The position numbers and the translations under genes were made by a program. 36,678 nucleotides of DNA from Pseudomonas frederiksbergensis. Lineage in GTDB: Bacteria; Pseudomonadota; Gammaproteobacteria; Pseudomonadales; Pseudomonadaceae. Numbering within the stretch: the stretch's first letter is position 1; each line of letters opens with the position of its first letter. Below are positions 7,552 to 15,877 of this stretch, in pieces. The DNA lies in NCBI RefSeq assembly GCF_003732275.1, contig NZ_MOBM01000014.1:1-36678 (forward strand), written 5' to 3'. The notes under the pieces are model-generated. The model searched no databases, was not told where the DNA came from, and was given only the letters and a program-made list of their open reading frames with translations.

Positions 7552-7722
7552 CTACCTCTTTTTTGCACCCAGCTGCGCGATCGCCAGCTCGTAACGACGA
7601 AGTGCCTTCCCGGCGCTCCATTCCAGTATTTCCGCCTCGCTTACGTGGTAAACGAGGGGCACGATATCGAGGATTACGTCGATGTCGCGGACTGAAAGAA
7701 GGCACCCGGTTTGTTCAAAAAA
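7552..7722 (-). CDS. GpE' extension made by -1 frameshift from E
   Basis: The E coding frame contains the slippery heptamer T-TTT-TTG (7716-7722 on the minus strand), the same type used in P2. Slipping back one base there opens a frame of about 56 codons ending at TAG 7552-7554, just before the tape measure ATG. Its sequence includes DIDVILDIVPLVYHVSEAE and ILEWSAGKALRRYELA, which looks like the P2 GpE C-terminal module. No separate start with a ribosome site is visible. The fused E+E' product would be the long tail-assembly chaperone. Conventional gene callers will miss it. Confidence 0.8.
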   Translation of the reverse strand, partial: FFEQTGCLLSVRDIDVILDIVPLVYHVSEAEILEWSAGKALRRYELAIAQLGAKKR

Positions 7723-8282
7723 TCGTTGAGGCGCTCCTGCAGGTGCGACCAGTCAGGCAGGCTCAGGCTCTGCACGTCCGGAACGGACAAGCCGACGCAG
7801 TGCGCCGTGACGAAGTCCGCGCGATCGTTGGCCGTCTTGAGCTTGCGCATCATCTTCGAGACTTTCATCGCCGGCACTTCGATCTGCAGGCGATCGACAA
7901 TCTTCGGAACGCCATCTACAAAGGCGCGAATCGGCACCAAAAGCGCGAAGTCGTCCGGGCTTTCCGGGGCGACTCCCGTGAAGAACGACGGCGGCATTTT
8001 GATGTAGTTGTAAATCCGCTCGACCAGGCTCACGTAATCGGGCTGCTTGAGCTGCTCGAGCACGCTCGGCGGCAGGCCGGTGGCCACCTCGACCAATGCC
8101 TCGAACTGCGCGTCGTCATCCTTGCCAGCCTTGGCCAACGCGGCGCGATGCTCCGCGACACTGATCGGCCGCAGCGGGATCTCGTGCAGTTTCTCGCCGC
8201 CGTCCAGGACGACCGGGAAAGTCAGCGCGTGCGGCGGCATTTTCCAGGGTTCGCCCTGGTCGTTTTGCAGTTCTATAGACAT
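7674..8282 (-). CDS. E: Tail assembly chaperone GpE
   Basis: A 202-residue protein between tube and tape measure, the standard site for tail assembly chaperones that coat the tape measure during assembly. The sequence (LPDWSHLQERLNDFLNKPG at its end) carries the frameshift site within NDFLN. ATG at 8282 is chosen: it has AAGGA nine bases upstream, whereas the longer reading would need a TTG inside the T-run of a terminator. It is longer than the P2 E protein and more like the Mu/lambda-G-type chaperones, so the family label is by position and the frameshift. Confidence 0.85.
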   Translation of the reverse strand: MSIELQNDQGEPWKMPPHALTFPVVLDGGEKLHEIPLRPISVAEHRAALAKAGKDDDAQFEALVEVATGLPPSVLEQLKQPDYVSLVERIYNYIKMPPSFFTGVAPESPDDFALLVPIRAFVDGVPKIVDRLQIEVPAMKVSKMMRKLKTANDRADFVTAHCVGLSVPDVQSLSLPDWSHLQERLNDFLNKPGAFFQSATST

Positions 8283-8303
8283 ATTCACTTTTCCTTGAGG
8301 CAA

Positions 8304-8325
8304 CAAAAAACCGCCCGAAGGCGGC
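8304..8325 (-). terminator. Terminator-like hairpin between FII and E
   Basis: On the minus strand CCGCC-TTCG-GGCGG is followed by TTTTTT (8304-8310). It lies inside the late block right after the tube gene, so it probably lowers expression of E and the tape measure relative to the abundant sheath and tube proteins. Confidence 0.85.
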
Positions 8326-8343
8326 TCATTGAATGGGGCAGAA

Positions 8344-8850
8344 TTAGGACTGCAGCGTCAGGCGCCGGGCGCCCTTGAGGTAGTCGACGCCGTTGATAAT
8401 GCAGACCTGCGTGCGCGTATCGATGCTGATAACCGGTACGCCGTTTTCCGTCCTGGTGTAACTGCGCAGGGAGATCTCCAGCGTAGTGACGGGCTTGTCG
8501 CCCATTTTCAGCTGCTTGTCTTCCTGCTTTTTCAGCTTGCCGGCGCAGATGTGATAAGCCCACCACTCGTTGCCGTCCTGATCCTCGCCAGCCTCCTGCA
8601 CGGTCAGCAGCACCATATCGCCGCCGGCAACGCCCAAGGCGGTAAAGATCGGCAGGCCGACGCCCTGCAGAGTGATTTTCGCGGTCAGCGCTTTCATGCC
8701 GGTCGCCATTTCCTCGGCAATGAAGCGGCCGCCCTTCATTTCCTCGACATCGAATTCGATCGGCGGCGGGTCGAAGTCGTCGATAGTCGCCATCAGCGGC
8801 AGGCCCTGCAGGGTTGCCGTCATCGCCTGTCTTACGCGGTTAGTGAACAT
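8344..8850 (-). CDS. FII: Major tail tube protein (P2 GpFII)
   Basis: A 168-residue tube protein of the P2 FII family; the hexameric rings form the inner tube of the contractile tail. The N-terminal LPLMATIDDFDPPPIEFDVEE, the KITLQGVG segment and the C-terminal YTRTENGVPVISIDTRTQV with LKGARRLTLQS are family hallmarks. The start overlaps the sheath stop (TAATG), so tube and sheath are coupled, and a terminator follows. Confidence 0.93.
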   Translation of the reverse strand: MFTNRVRQAMTATLQGLPLMATIDDFDPPPIEFDVEEMKGGRFIAEEMATGMKALTAKITLQGVGLPIFTALGVAGGDMVLLTVQEAGEDQDGNEWWAYHICAGKLKKQEDKQLKMGDKPVTTLEISLRSYTRTENGVPVISIDTRTQVCIINGVDYLKGARRLTLQS

Positions 8851-10016
8851 TAGAGAACATCCTCCAGGAATTCTTCGATGATGGCGTCGCTAGCGTTGAG
8901 CTGGTAAATCATGTGCTCGTTTGGCGCGTAGCGGCCGTATTCAATGCACACATACCAGGTGCCGTTTTTGTACTTCTCGACGGTGTTGAGCTCGGGGTGC
9001 AAATACACCTTGCCGCCCGGGATAACCTCGGACGCGACCAGATCCTGCATAAACGCATTGACCCGATCGACCTCCTGCTCCATCGCACGCTTGGTCAGGT
9101 TCTTGGACATGACTTTTTGCGCGCCCTTGATGAGCTTGCGCGAGATCGCGTCCTCGAGGCCGACGTAACTGATGAATTTGCCGGTGATCGAGCGGTTACC
9201 GATCAGCGAGAAACCGCCGAGGATGGTTCGGGCGTAGTAGCTGACGCCGTAGCGGTTGAGAAGGTCGCCATCGGTCGACTTGTCGATAATGTTGTACTCG
9301 ACAGTGCGCGAGACGTCGGCCGCGTAGGTCACCTGGTTACCCGGGCTTTCCCACTGCTTGACCTTGCCCAGGGCTGCGATCGCCAGACTCGAAGGCGGCA
9401 GGAAGACATTCGCCTTCGCAGCCTTCGAGTAGACCGCTGGCATTTGGTGAATAACCAGACAGCGGTCATAACCCAATTCAGCCCCGCCGATTGCCTGGCT
9501 GTTCAGCACCTGGCCAGCGACAGGAACGTCTTTACCGTCCAGCACCACGCGCGCGCGCAGGCGCTTACCCAGCGACGCCAGCTCGCTATGCACGGACTGC
9601 TCGGACGAAAAACCCGGGGCGCCGATGATGGTCAGATCTTCCTGCGCAGTCGACAGCGCCGCCATACCCTGGAGCTGGCCAGACTCCGGATCAACGCCGC
9701 CAATGACGTTATTCCGGGTATCCGCAGGCGTCGCGCCCACTTCCACGACGACGACGTAAATCGGGATCTTGACGACCTTGAGGATGTTTTTAACGGTCAG
9801 GTACAGCGTCCCTTCCTCGGCGCCGGTCGTGTCGAGCATTTCGGCCTGCAGCTGGCCGCTGATGCGAAACGGTGCATTCAGCGGAACGCCGAGCGCACGG
9901 TTTGGCGCGGTTCCAACAAGACCGATAACGTTATCGCCGATCCCGCCCATCGCCTCGGGGGATTCGGTCGTCTCGATCGAGATCCCGTTGTGTTCGAAGT
10001 TCGTTACTTCAGCCAT
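8850..10016 (-). CDS. FI: Tail sheath protein (P2 GpFI)
   Basis: A 388-residue contractile sheath protein. The start FEHNGISIETTESP, the VIGLVGTAPNR strand near residue 30, and the C-terminal handshake region (GGKVYLHPELNTVEKYKNG, then CIEYGRYAPNEHMIYQLNA) are typical of P2-type sheaths. Length matches the family (P2 FI, 396 residues). It is coupled to the tube gene downstream. Confidence 0.95.
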   Translation of the reverse strand: MAEVTNFEHNGISIETTESPEAMGGIGDNVIGLVGTAPNRALGVPLNAPFRISGQLQAEMLDTTGAEEGTLYLTVKNILKVVKIPIYVVVVEVGATPADTRNNVIGGVDPESGQLQGMAALSTAQEDLTIIGAPGFSSEQSVHSELASLGKRLRARVVLDGKDVPVAGQVLNSQAIGGAELGYDRCLVIHQMPAVYSKAAKANVFLPPSSLAIAALGKVKQWESPGNQVTYAADVSRTVEYNIIDKSTDGDLLNRYGVSYYARTILGGFSLIGNRSITGKFISYVGLEDAISRKLIKGAQKVMSKNLTKRAMEQEVDRVNAFMQDLVASEVIPGGKVYLHPELNTVEKYKNGTWYVCIEYGRYAPNEHMIYQLNASDAIIEEFLEDVL

Positions 10017-10019
10017 GTC

Positions 10020-10232
10020 TTACTCAGCCTTTGCAGTGGTTTTTTTAGCGACCGGCGCCGGGGCTGCAGGAGCAGCCTCAGCCTCAATCAGCGCGGTTTC
10101 TTGAAGGCGGCCCGCCGTTACCAGGGCGTTCGCCTGGACGTCGAGCAGGTCGACCGTGGAGCCCTTGACGGAGTAGTGACCGCCGCCAGTCGGATACGGA
10201 ATCAGGACGGTGTAGTTTTTGCGGTTGGCCAT
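10020..10232 (-). CDS. Small hypothetical protein before the sheath
   Basis: A 70-residue protein starting MANRKNYTVLIPYPTGGG. ATG at 10232 has GGAGAT upstream; a longer in-frame reading to 10250 has no site. The first 50 residues look folded (HYSVKGSTVDLLDVQANALV), and the tail is an Ala/Pro/Lys linker (EAAPAAPAPVAKKTTAKAE). It ends three bases before the sheath start, so it is in the sheath transcription unit. Possibly a minor tail or head decoration protein; not recognised. Confidence 0.65.
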   Translation of the reverse strand: MANRKNYTVLIPYPTGGGHYSVKGSTVDLLDVQANALVTAGRLQETALIEAEAAPAAPAPVAKKTTAKAE

Positions 10233-10250
10233 GCGGAGATCTCCAGGCAC

Positions 10251-10273
10251 AAAAAAAGCCGCAGCGCGGCTTT
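10251..10273 (-). terminator. Terminator upstream of the sheath unit
   Basis: AAAGCCGC (10255-10262) pairs with GCGGCTTT (10266-10273); on the minus strand the stem runs into seven T. Together with the hairpin at 10309-10328 it ends the baseplate-fibre transcript, so the sheath unit likely has its own promoter or depends on antitermination. Confidence 0.85.
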
Positions 10274-10308
10274 CGGATGGTTTCAGGAAGGGAAAGCAGA
10301 AAAGAAAA

Positions 10309-10328
10309 CGCCCCGTCAGTGCGGGGCG
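10309..10328 (-). terminator. Second terminator after the fibre assembly gene
   Basis: CGCCCCG (10309-10315) pairs with CGGGGCG (10322-10328); on the minus strand it is followed by TTTTCTTTTC. It overlaps the last codons of the fibre assembly gene. Confidence 0.75.
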
Positions 10329-10329
10329 C

Positions 10330-10791
10330 TTATTGGAGTGGACTCAAGAGCCATTCGGGCGCTTGCGGCCGGTGATCGATCAGCGGGAACTCGCCCGCAT
10401 CTGGCCAGTTCCGAAGGGCACGCCGGTAGGCTTGCAGCTCCGCATATTGATCCGCTGAAAGCGTGGTCTCTACACCCTCTTCCTGCTCGTCACGATGGCG
10501 ACTAACTACGCCATCGGTCTCTGCCAAGCGAGCATCACGCCAAGCACGCTCGATAGCTGCCAATTCCTCCGCGCCTGGCGGCGGCGGATCGATTGCAATC
10601 GGGTAGCCTGCCGGATCTGGAACAATCAGTTTTCCGACCGACTGCGCCTCGATCAGATGGCGATGCACCTCATCGGTAATCTCTCTCGCACCACTTGGAA
10701 TGCTACAGCCCGGACTACCGATTTCACCGTGATCCTTTGTATCAAAGAACCCCCCTCTTACTTGATTAATACAGCCGTAATAGATGGTCAC
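10330..10791 (-). CDS. Tail fibre assembly protein (Tfa-like)
   Basis: A 153-residue protein directly after the fibre gene. The middle has a proline hinge (AIDPPPPGAEELAAIERAWRD) and the end has the pattern LQAYRRALRNWP followed by a short aromatic tail, which are the common features of Tfa chaperones that fold or trimerise fibre tips. The start is GTG at 10791 with GGAG seven bases upstream. Terminators follow immediately. Confidence 0.8.
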   Translation of the reverse strand: MTIYYGCINQVRGGFFDTKDHGEIGSPGCSIPSGAREITDEVHRHLIEAQSVGKLIVPDPAGYPIAIDPPPPGAEELAAIERAWRDARLAETDGVVSRHRDEQEEGVETTLSADQYAELQAYRRALRNWPDAGEFPLIDHRPQAPEWLLSPLQ

Positions 10792-10800
10792 GCGAGCTCC

Positions 10801-12741
10801 TTAAAAGCCGAAGGCAATATAATCAAACTGATAGTTTTGGTTGGCCCCTCTAGAAACCATAGCTCCCGAGCGATCGCGGCCCGTATGCGTGAATGCATTC
10901 GGGCAATTACTCCATCCAGTAATTACCAAGGCGACACACGTCGACGGGAATGACACGGGGAACGTGATCTGAAGAAATGCCGCTGTCGATGTATTGGACA
11001 CAGTGCCCGTCTTCATCGACAAGCCCGGAAGCTCCTGACTTGACGCCGCCAGACTAAGAACAGATGCAAAATCTGAGTTATTCCCCATAGCAGCAGTCGA
11101 ATCAGTGATTAACCACTGATTTACGCCAATCGCGACAAACCTTGCAGATTGCCCGATCTTAAAAGGCACGGACGAAGTTAAAAGACCCTTCTGATCCTGC
11201 AGCGTAGCGCTGCCGCCAATAGCAACAACCCCGCTACCCGAAGTTGAAAACACATTAAAACTTGATCCTACCGGGACACCCATAGACGTCGGAGAAGGCA
11301 GGGTTAATGTGTAAACACCCGAAGAACTCAGCCAGAGAATTTTACCGATATCCGCAACTGTAAGAGCCCGCGACGCCGCAATAGATACATATCCTACAAG
11401 ACTGCCCATCGCGCGCTGTACAAACTCTGTCGTAGCGAGAGCCTTAGTGCTATCAAACTGCGGCTGAGTTACCCAATTTGCGCCAGAAAACACCGAGGAA
11501 TATTTAAGCGAGATAGAACCGCCGCGCAAACGCCACTCACCAGTCACCTTGATGAAATAGGCGTTATCCCCGAGCGCCATCACGACCGGCACTGCGAGGC
11601 CGGCCTGCGTGGTCAGCACATCACTACCTGACGGCAAGACAGTTACCAACCCACTACCAGCATTGACCACTTCCAGAGTCGCCCCGTGCGGCACCCCTGC
11701 CGTTGGCGGCAACGTCACGCTGATCGGCGTTGAAGATGCCGCGCTAACCACACCGCCAATACTTGAGCTCGTTAGAACCGTGCTGACCCCCACGACGCCC
11801 AGATTTGAATACTCAACACCCGCGCGCTTTACAAATGCCGTTGTGGCCAGCGACCCGCTGCTGTCGAACTGAACAGGTGTCGGCGCCGTCGGATTACCGC
11901 CGAACCCCGGCGACAGCAAACGCGCAAAACCAGCTGTCACGTCCTGAAAAGTAAGCGCGGTCGTACCGAGCACGATTGGCCCATCCGTAACCAACTGCCA
12001 AACCGTATCAGCCTGCGTCGCCCCCTCCTCAACTGCGACCATCATGTTTGGCGTCACTTTGGCGCTGTTATCCGCGTCTTTTGCCCGCGTCCAAGCGCCA
12101 TTGGCTACAACGTAAGGCCCGTTTTCTTTTGCCAGGGTCTGGTTTTTAACGAGGCATCGATCTCCGGCCACCAAGGCGCGCCCATCAATGACTTGCGCAC
12201 CGACCAGCACGATATTCGCCGTAGTCGCCGCTCGCACAGACTGCTTTTGATCGAGCTTGGCGAGCTCGTCAGCGACATAACTCGCAACCCAAGCCCGAGT
12301 CGCCTTAACGACTGTATCGTCGATCAACAGCGTTACCAGGGCTGCGTTGCTGGTCTCGAAAATCGACCGGATGTAAAACTCTTTTCCAGAACCAGACGAC
12401 GCCAATACCGGCTTAAATGACTCAGGATATTTGACGATCGCGTACAGAATACCGGTATCAGTCCAGAGCCCAGCCTCGCGCACATACCAACCACCAACCT
12501 CAGCCGGGATCGTTACCTCAGCCAGTAGCCAACTAGGATTGGCCTGATCCTGAAACAGCGCGTTCAAGTCACCGCGCCAGACCTCGCGCTTTAGCGCGGT
12601 CGCCGTCGCGTCCGGGTTATAGACTGAGCCGTTGCCATCGCCGACAGACATTTTTGCCAGCTTGATAGGCGTTCCGGCCGCCTTGCAGGCGGTTTCGTAA
12701 GCAATCCCCGCGTTGGTCAGCAAGGTATAAAAGTCAGCCAT
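10801..12741 (-). CDS. Tail fibre protein (GpH-like)
   Basis: A 646-residue receptor-binding fibre. Residues 1-155 are the collar/baseplate attachment domain of P2 H-type fibres (MADFYTLLTNAGIAYE, WLLAEVTIPAEVGGWYVREAG, FYIRSIFETSNAALVTLLID). Residues 170-270 form a module seen in many fibres (WQLVTDGPIVLGTTALTF). Two related shaft modules follow, about 283-405 and 421-548, each opening with QFDS...LATT.FV.RA. The C-terminal tip (595-646, FPSTCVALVITGW and NQNYQFDYIAFGF) resembles the gp53-like fibre tip domain. The distal part is visibly richer in A+T than the neighbours, as expected for a domain exchanged between phages. Confidence 0.9.
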   Translation of the reverse strand: MADFYTLLTNAGIAYETACKAAGTPIKLAKMSVGDGNGSVYNPDATATALKREVWRGDLNALFQDQANPSWLLAEVTIPAEVGGWYVREAGLWTDTGILYAIVKYPESFKPVLASSGSGKEFYIRSIFETSNAALVTLLIDDTVVKATRAWVASYVADELAKLDQKQSVRAATTANIVLVGAQVIDGRALVAGDRCLVKNQTLAKENGPYVVANGAWTRAKDADNSAKVTPNMMVAVEEGATQADTVWQLVTDGPIVLGTTALTFQDVTAGFARLLSPGFGGNPTAPTPVQFDSSGSLATTAFVKRAGVEYSNLGVVGVSTVLTSSSIGGVVSAASSTPISVTLPPTAGVPHGATLEVVNAGSGLVTVLPSGSDVLTTQAGLAVPVVMALGDNAYFIKVTGEWRLRGGSISLKYSSVFSGANWVTQPQFDSTKALATTEFVQRAMGSLVGYVSIAASRALTVADIGKILWLSSSGVYTLTLPSPTSMGVPVGSSFNVFSTSGSGVVAIGGSATLQDQKGLLTSSVPFKIGQSARFVAIGVNQWLITDSTAAMGNNSDFASVLSLAASSQELPGLSMKTGTVSNTSTAAFLQITFPVSFPSTCVALVITGWSNCPNAFTHTGRDRSGAMVSRGANQNYQFDYIAFGF

Positions 12742-13383
12742 TTAGGCCCCCTGAGGATAAATAGTGGTCGTCTCAACGATGTAGTGCCCCACGGCCACGA
12801 ATGACCGGCCGGAAGCTTCAAGCCCATCGAGAACAAGCGGATAAATGGTGGCCAGCTCGCCGCAGATCGTCGCGGCGCCGATGTAGTGCGTACCGGACGA
12901 ATTCAGCCCCACGGTGACCGACAGAGTGTCGCGCTCGCTTTTCGCATCAGCGAGCCGGCGGTCTAGTCGCTCGTTGATTTCTTCGCTATACGGCAGCTGC
13001 GAAAACGCCCGCACCGTGAAGCTGTACGGAGGCCCTGGCGGCGTGCGCTCGAACCAGGCGGTTACCTCGGGGATCAACTGCAACCCCTTGACCGCGTTTT
13101 CCAGCGCCTTGCGGGTGCCGGCCTGACGCTTCGTCGGCCACGCTAGCGCAACCGTCAGCCGCTTTTCAGCCTCGGGCGCCGCAGGACTCCATTCACTGAC
13201 GCCGCGATCGGCCGCCAGGTACGGCAGAAACTCGACCGGCGTTTCCTGAGGATTCATCAGCTCGGGAAACGGCGGCTCGATTCGCTCCAGGAGCTGCGCA
13301 AATCCGAGATCGAGCGCCGCCTCGAGCGCCGATTTATTCGCCGGCAACAGGCTGTGCCGTGGACGCTCGACGTCATCACTCAT
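12742..13383 (-). CDS. I: Baseplate/tail protein GpI (P2 family)
   Basis: A 213-residue GpI homologue. LLPANKSALEAALDLGFAQ near the start, FLPYLAADRGVSEWSP and KRLTVALAWPTKRQAGTRKA are classic GpI motifs; the C-terminus repeats the pattern YPLVLDGLEASG. The start at 13383 overlaps the J stop by ATGA; the longer reading runs back through J in another frame. It links baseplate wedge to fibre. Confidence 0.93.
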   Translation of the reverse strand: MSDDVERPRHSLLPANKSALEAALDLGFAQLLERIEPPFPELMNPQETPVEFLPYLAADRGVSEWSPAAPEAEKRLTVALAWPTKRQAGTRKALENAVKGLQLIPEVTAWFERTPPGPPYSFTVRAFSQLPYSEEINERLDRRLADAKSERDTLSVTVGLNSSGTHYIGAATICGELATIYPLVLDGLEASGRSFVAVGHYIVETTTIYPQGA

Positions 13384-14375
13384 AGCGTCCGCACCTCGAT
13401 CTCTACAGCCGTGCAGAACGGGGCCTGCGCGGCCGTGGTGACGATCGGCGCGAGCGGCTCGAGAACTTCGAGCTGGATGGCGCCGGCCGCGTGCAGCGTG
13501 TAGTCGATCCACGTTCGATCTACGCGGCCCTCGAGCCGGTGACAGGCCTTCGCATACGCCTGCAGCTGAGCAGCCGCCACCGTCTCAGTCAGCGCCGAAT
13601 CAGGCCCGGGGTTGATGTAGGCAATGGCGCGGATCTTGTAGTTGACGATCTGCGCAGCCTGCACCAGCACCTGGTCAGTTTCCGGCTTGACGTCGGGCCG
13701 GTCGAAGTGCGATCGCACGGCGCCGAGCAGCGCCGCCGATGGCGTGCCATCGCCCTCACGCGACAACACCGTCACGGTGACCTGCCCCGGGGCCGTGCGG
13801 CGCCCGTTGCCGTCCTTCACCTGCGCGGCGAAGCCGTCAGGGTTGAACGTGTACGTCACAGTGACGATGCCGGCGACGGTCGTCTCGACCGAAACCCTCG
13901 GGCGCTCACCCAGCGTCAGCACTTCGCGGCGGTACTGCATGCGCGAGCCCGCGGCTGGTGCGTGCGGCGCCAGGTAATAGCGCAGCCTGGCGTCGTCGTC
14001 CGATTCCATCACGGGCAGCACAGGCGGAAACGCCGCCGGATCTCCCGGGGTAATGATCTGACGCTCGAGGCCCATGTCGGCCAGCCTGGCGTCAAGGTTC
14101 GAGCCATTGGCCCACCATGCAAGCATCTGCTTGATGCGGGCGTTGTATTTGCGTTCGTGCGTCTGCAAGCGAACCGTGAAGGCCTCGAGGGCCATCGTCA
14201 GCAGCTCGCTTTCGTTCTGCAGACTGACCTCGAGCTTTGCCGCGTTCTCAGGCGATCGGGCCGCCACATACTCGACCACGAACGCCTTGAATTCAGCGAG
14301 CAGCGCCTCGAACTGCTCGACCTTGACCATTTCGGGCTCGGCCAGCTGGTTTTGACCAGGTATAAGCATGCTCAA
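13380..14375 (-). CDS. J: Baseplate protein GpJ (P2 family)
   Basis: A 331-residue baseplate wedge protein of the GpJ family. The N-terminal EAFTVRLQTHERKYNARIKQ with LAWWANGSNLDARLADMGLER, then DDARLRYYLAPHAPAAGSR, are strong family signatures. It overlaps both W and I by ATGA, so the three wedge genes are translated as a set. Confidence 0.95.
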   Translation of the reverse strand: MSMLIPGQNQLAEPEMVKVEQFEALLAEFKAFVVEYVAARSPENAAKLEVSLQNESELLTMALEAFTVRLQTHERKYNARIKQMLAWWANGSNLDARLADMGLERQIITPGDPAAFPPVLPVMESDDDARLRYYLAPHAPAAGSRMQYRREVLTLGERPRVSVETTVAGIVTVTYTFNPDGFAAQVKDGNGRRTAPGQVTVTVLSREGDGTPSAALLGAVRSHFDRPDVKPETDQVLVQAAQIVNYKIRAIAYINPGPDSALTETVAAAQLQAYAKACHRLEGRVDRTWIDYTLHAAGAIQLEVLEPLAPIVTTAAQAPFCTAVEIEVRTL

Positions 14376-14704
14376 GTGGCCACCTCAAAAGTCATTTGCC
14401 TGTTTTTCCAGATGCCGGTCAGGCGCAGGCTCAGGCCTGTCGACCCGCGCGTCGCGACGATCGTCTCGGGGGTAAAGTCGCCGATCCCGTTCGCCTCATT
14501 GCAGAACGCCTCGGCCGCGTAGCTCTGAGCCAGGATCAGCAGCTGGTCGCCCTGGTTCTTTGTCAGCAGCGAAAAAAGCTTGCTGCCATACAGGGGCCGC
14601 TTCTGGCGAGTGCCGAGCGGGGTCGTCAGGGCGCGCTTTGCACGCTCGACGAACTGAGGCCAGTCGTCGACCGTGGCCCCGGTGTCTCTGTCAATGCCGA
14701 TCAT
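14372..14704 (-). CDS. W: Baseplate wedge protein GpW (gp25-like)
   Basis: A 110-residue GPW/gp25 family protein, the T4 gp25-type wedge lysozyme-like fold. The motif ALTTPLGTRQKRPLYGSKLFSL is the conserved T-x-x-G-x-R-x-x-P-x-Y-G-S core, followed by AEAFCNEANGIGDF. ATGA overlap with J. Confidence 0.93.
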   Translation of the reverse strand: MIGIDRDTGATVDDWPQFVERAKRALTTPLGTRQKRPLYGSKLFSLLTKNQGDQLLILAQSYAAEAFCNEANGIGDFTPETIVATRGSTGLSLRLTGIWKNRQMTFEVAT

Positions 14705-14714
14705 TTGGGGGCCT

Positions 14715-15326
14715 TTAGGCGGTGCTGATTACACGCCCCTGGTGATCCACTTTAGGGCCGGTGAAGTGAACCCCCTGCGCATCGAGCAGCATGCCGACCG
14801 CTCCGATCGTCAGCAGGGCGGTTTGTGGCGTCAGCGTGAGTTTCACTGCTTGAATGGCCAGCTCTATAAGCTCCTGAGAGGCCGTTACAGACGTTTGTCC
14901 GTTCTGCCAGCTCAGCGTATGGCTTGCGTGGTCGTAGCTGCTTTGCGTGCCGTCCGGGTACGTCCGGCGATGCAGCTGCGCCTCTGTCGATGCCGGCGGG
15001 AACTGATCGGAGATCAATCCGCACAGCGCGACTGAGTGCGCGCTACCGTCGCCGCCGCCGTAGTTGATAAGCAGGCACTGTTCGCCGGCCGAAGGGTGCC
15101 GCGTCTCGCTGATTTCGCCAGCGCTGGGGCTCATGTACTTGACCCACGGCGTCATCAGATCGCCGTGCTTGACCTTGCAGAGCCCCGTCGCCGGGTCGAC
15201 CTGGTCAATAACGCCGATCCGATTATGGTTTTCAGCCCGGCGGCGAATGTCCTCGATTTCAGCCTCGAGCTCAGCCAGGCGCTCGATCAGCGGCTCGAGC
15301 TTCTGATTTACGAAAGCGTCGAACAT
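14715..15326 (-). CDS. V: Baseplate spike protein GpV (P2 family)
   Basis: A 203-residue baseplate assembly/spike protein. A short coiled coil (residues 8-35) leads into the OB-fold region (IGVIDQVDPATGLCKV, PWVKYMSPSAGE, HPSAGEQCLLINYGGG) found in P2 V and Mu gp45. The C-terminal third is the beta-helix needle; it ends with HFTGPKVDHQGRV, which could hold the tip metal site, although the classic HxH pair is not evident. V-W-J-I-H order is that of P2. Confidence 0.9.
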   Translation of the reverse strand: MFDAFVNQKLEPLIERLAELEAEIEDIRRRAENHNRIGVIDQVDPATGLCKVKHGDLMTPWVKYMSPSAGEISETRHPSAGEQCLLINYGGGDGSAHSVALCGLISDQFPPASTEAQLHRRTYPDGTQSSYDHASHTLSWQNGQTSVTASQELIELAIQAVKLTLTPQTALLTIGAVGMLLDAQGVHFTGPKVDHQGRVISTA

Positions 15327-15328
15327 GC

Positions 15329-15877
15329 TTACACCTCAAGCGGCTTGTATTGATCCGGGTCGGACAGATCCGGCGGGTTGTCATCGTCAGGCATGCGCCA
15401 GGCGATCAGCGGCATTCCGCCGATTACCGGATCTTCCGGCGTGCGAACGCGACCGATGCCCAGGCGCTGAGTAAACGAACAACCCCACGCCTCATACCCG
15501 CCCTTTCCTTGCTGGAAAATCGACGGGCTGCAGTGCATGTTTTCCGGCAAATCGCACTGCCGGCCCGGGAGCCCCCAGCGATTCGAGTCGACCAGGCGCT
15601 CGAGCGCGGTGGCCAGGTTCATCGCCTCGAGCGGCGCAAACTTTCGCCACCGCGCCACGACCGCGTGCAGCGTCACCGACACGTTGTGAACATGGCGACC
15701 GTCGGCCAGCTTCACACCCGGCCCCGTTCGCTCGATCTCGATCAACACCTCGGCGTCTCCCACCTCCCCGCCGAACTCGTCATAGTTGCTGACGCTCACG
15801 CCGAGGCCGGCGCCGTGGATCGCGTCGCCGATCGCGAAAAACAGATCGGAGACGTTATTAAGCTGTCTGGAAGACAT
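15329..15877 (-). CDS. Tail terminator/completion-like protein
   Basis: A 182-residue protein starting MSSRQLNNVSDLFFAIGDA. ATG at 15877 follows AGGAAG; a longer form to 15895 overlaps the upstream gene more. It sits between the gpZ-like gene and V, where P2-type and lambda-type phages place tail completion proteins. The sequence has an alpha/beta look (AEVLIEIERTGPG, RHVHNVSVTLHAVVARW, ALERLVDSNRWG) consistent with tail terminators such as lambda GpU, but I cannot confirm the family. Confidence 0.6.
   Translation of the reverse strand: MSSRQLNNVSDLFFAIGDAIHGAGLGVSVSNYDEFGGEVGDAEVLIEIERTGPGVKLADGRHVHNVSVTLHAVVARWRKFAPLEAMNLATALERLVDSNRWGLPGRQCDLPENMHCSPSIFQQGKGGYEAWGCSFTQRLGIGRVRTPEDPVIGGMPLIAWRMPDDDNPPDLSDPDQYKPLEV

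Noticed and set aside
8913..10505. 530-codon open frame on the plus strand
   Set aside because: It is the reverse-strand shadow of the sheath gene and its neighbours in GC-rich DNA, with an implausible His/Arg-rich composition.
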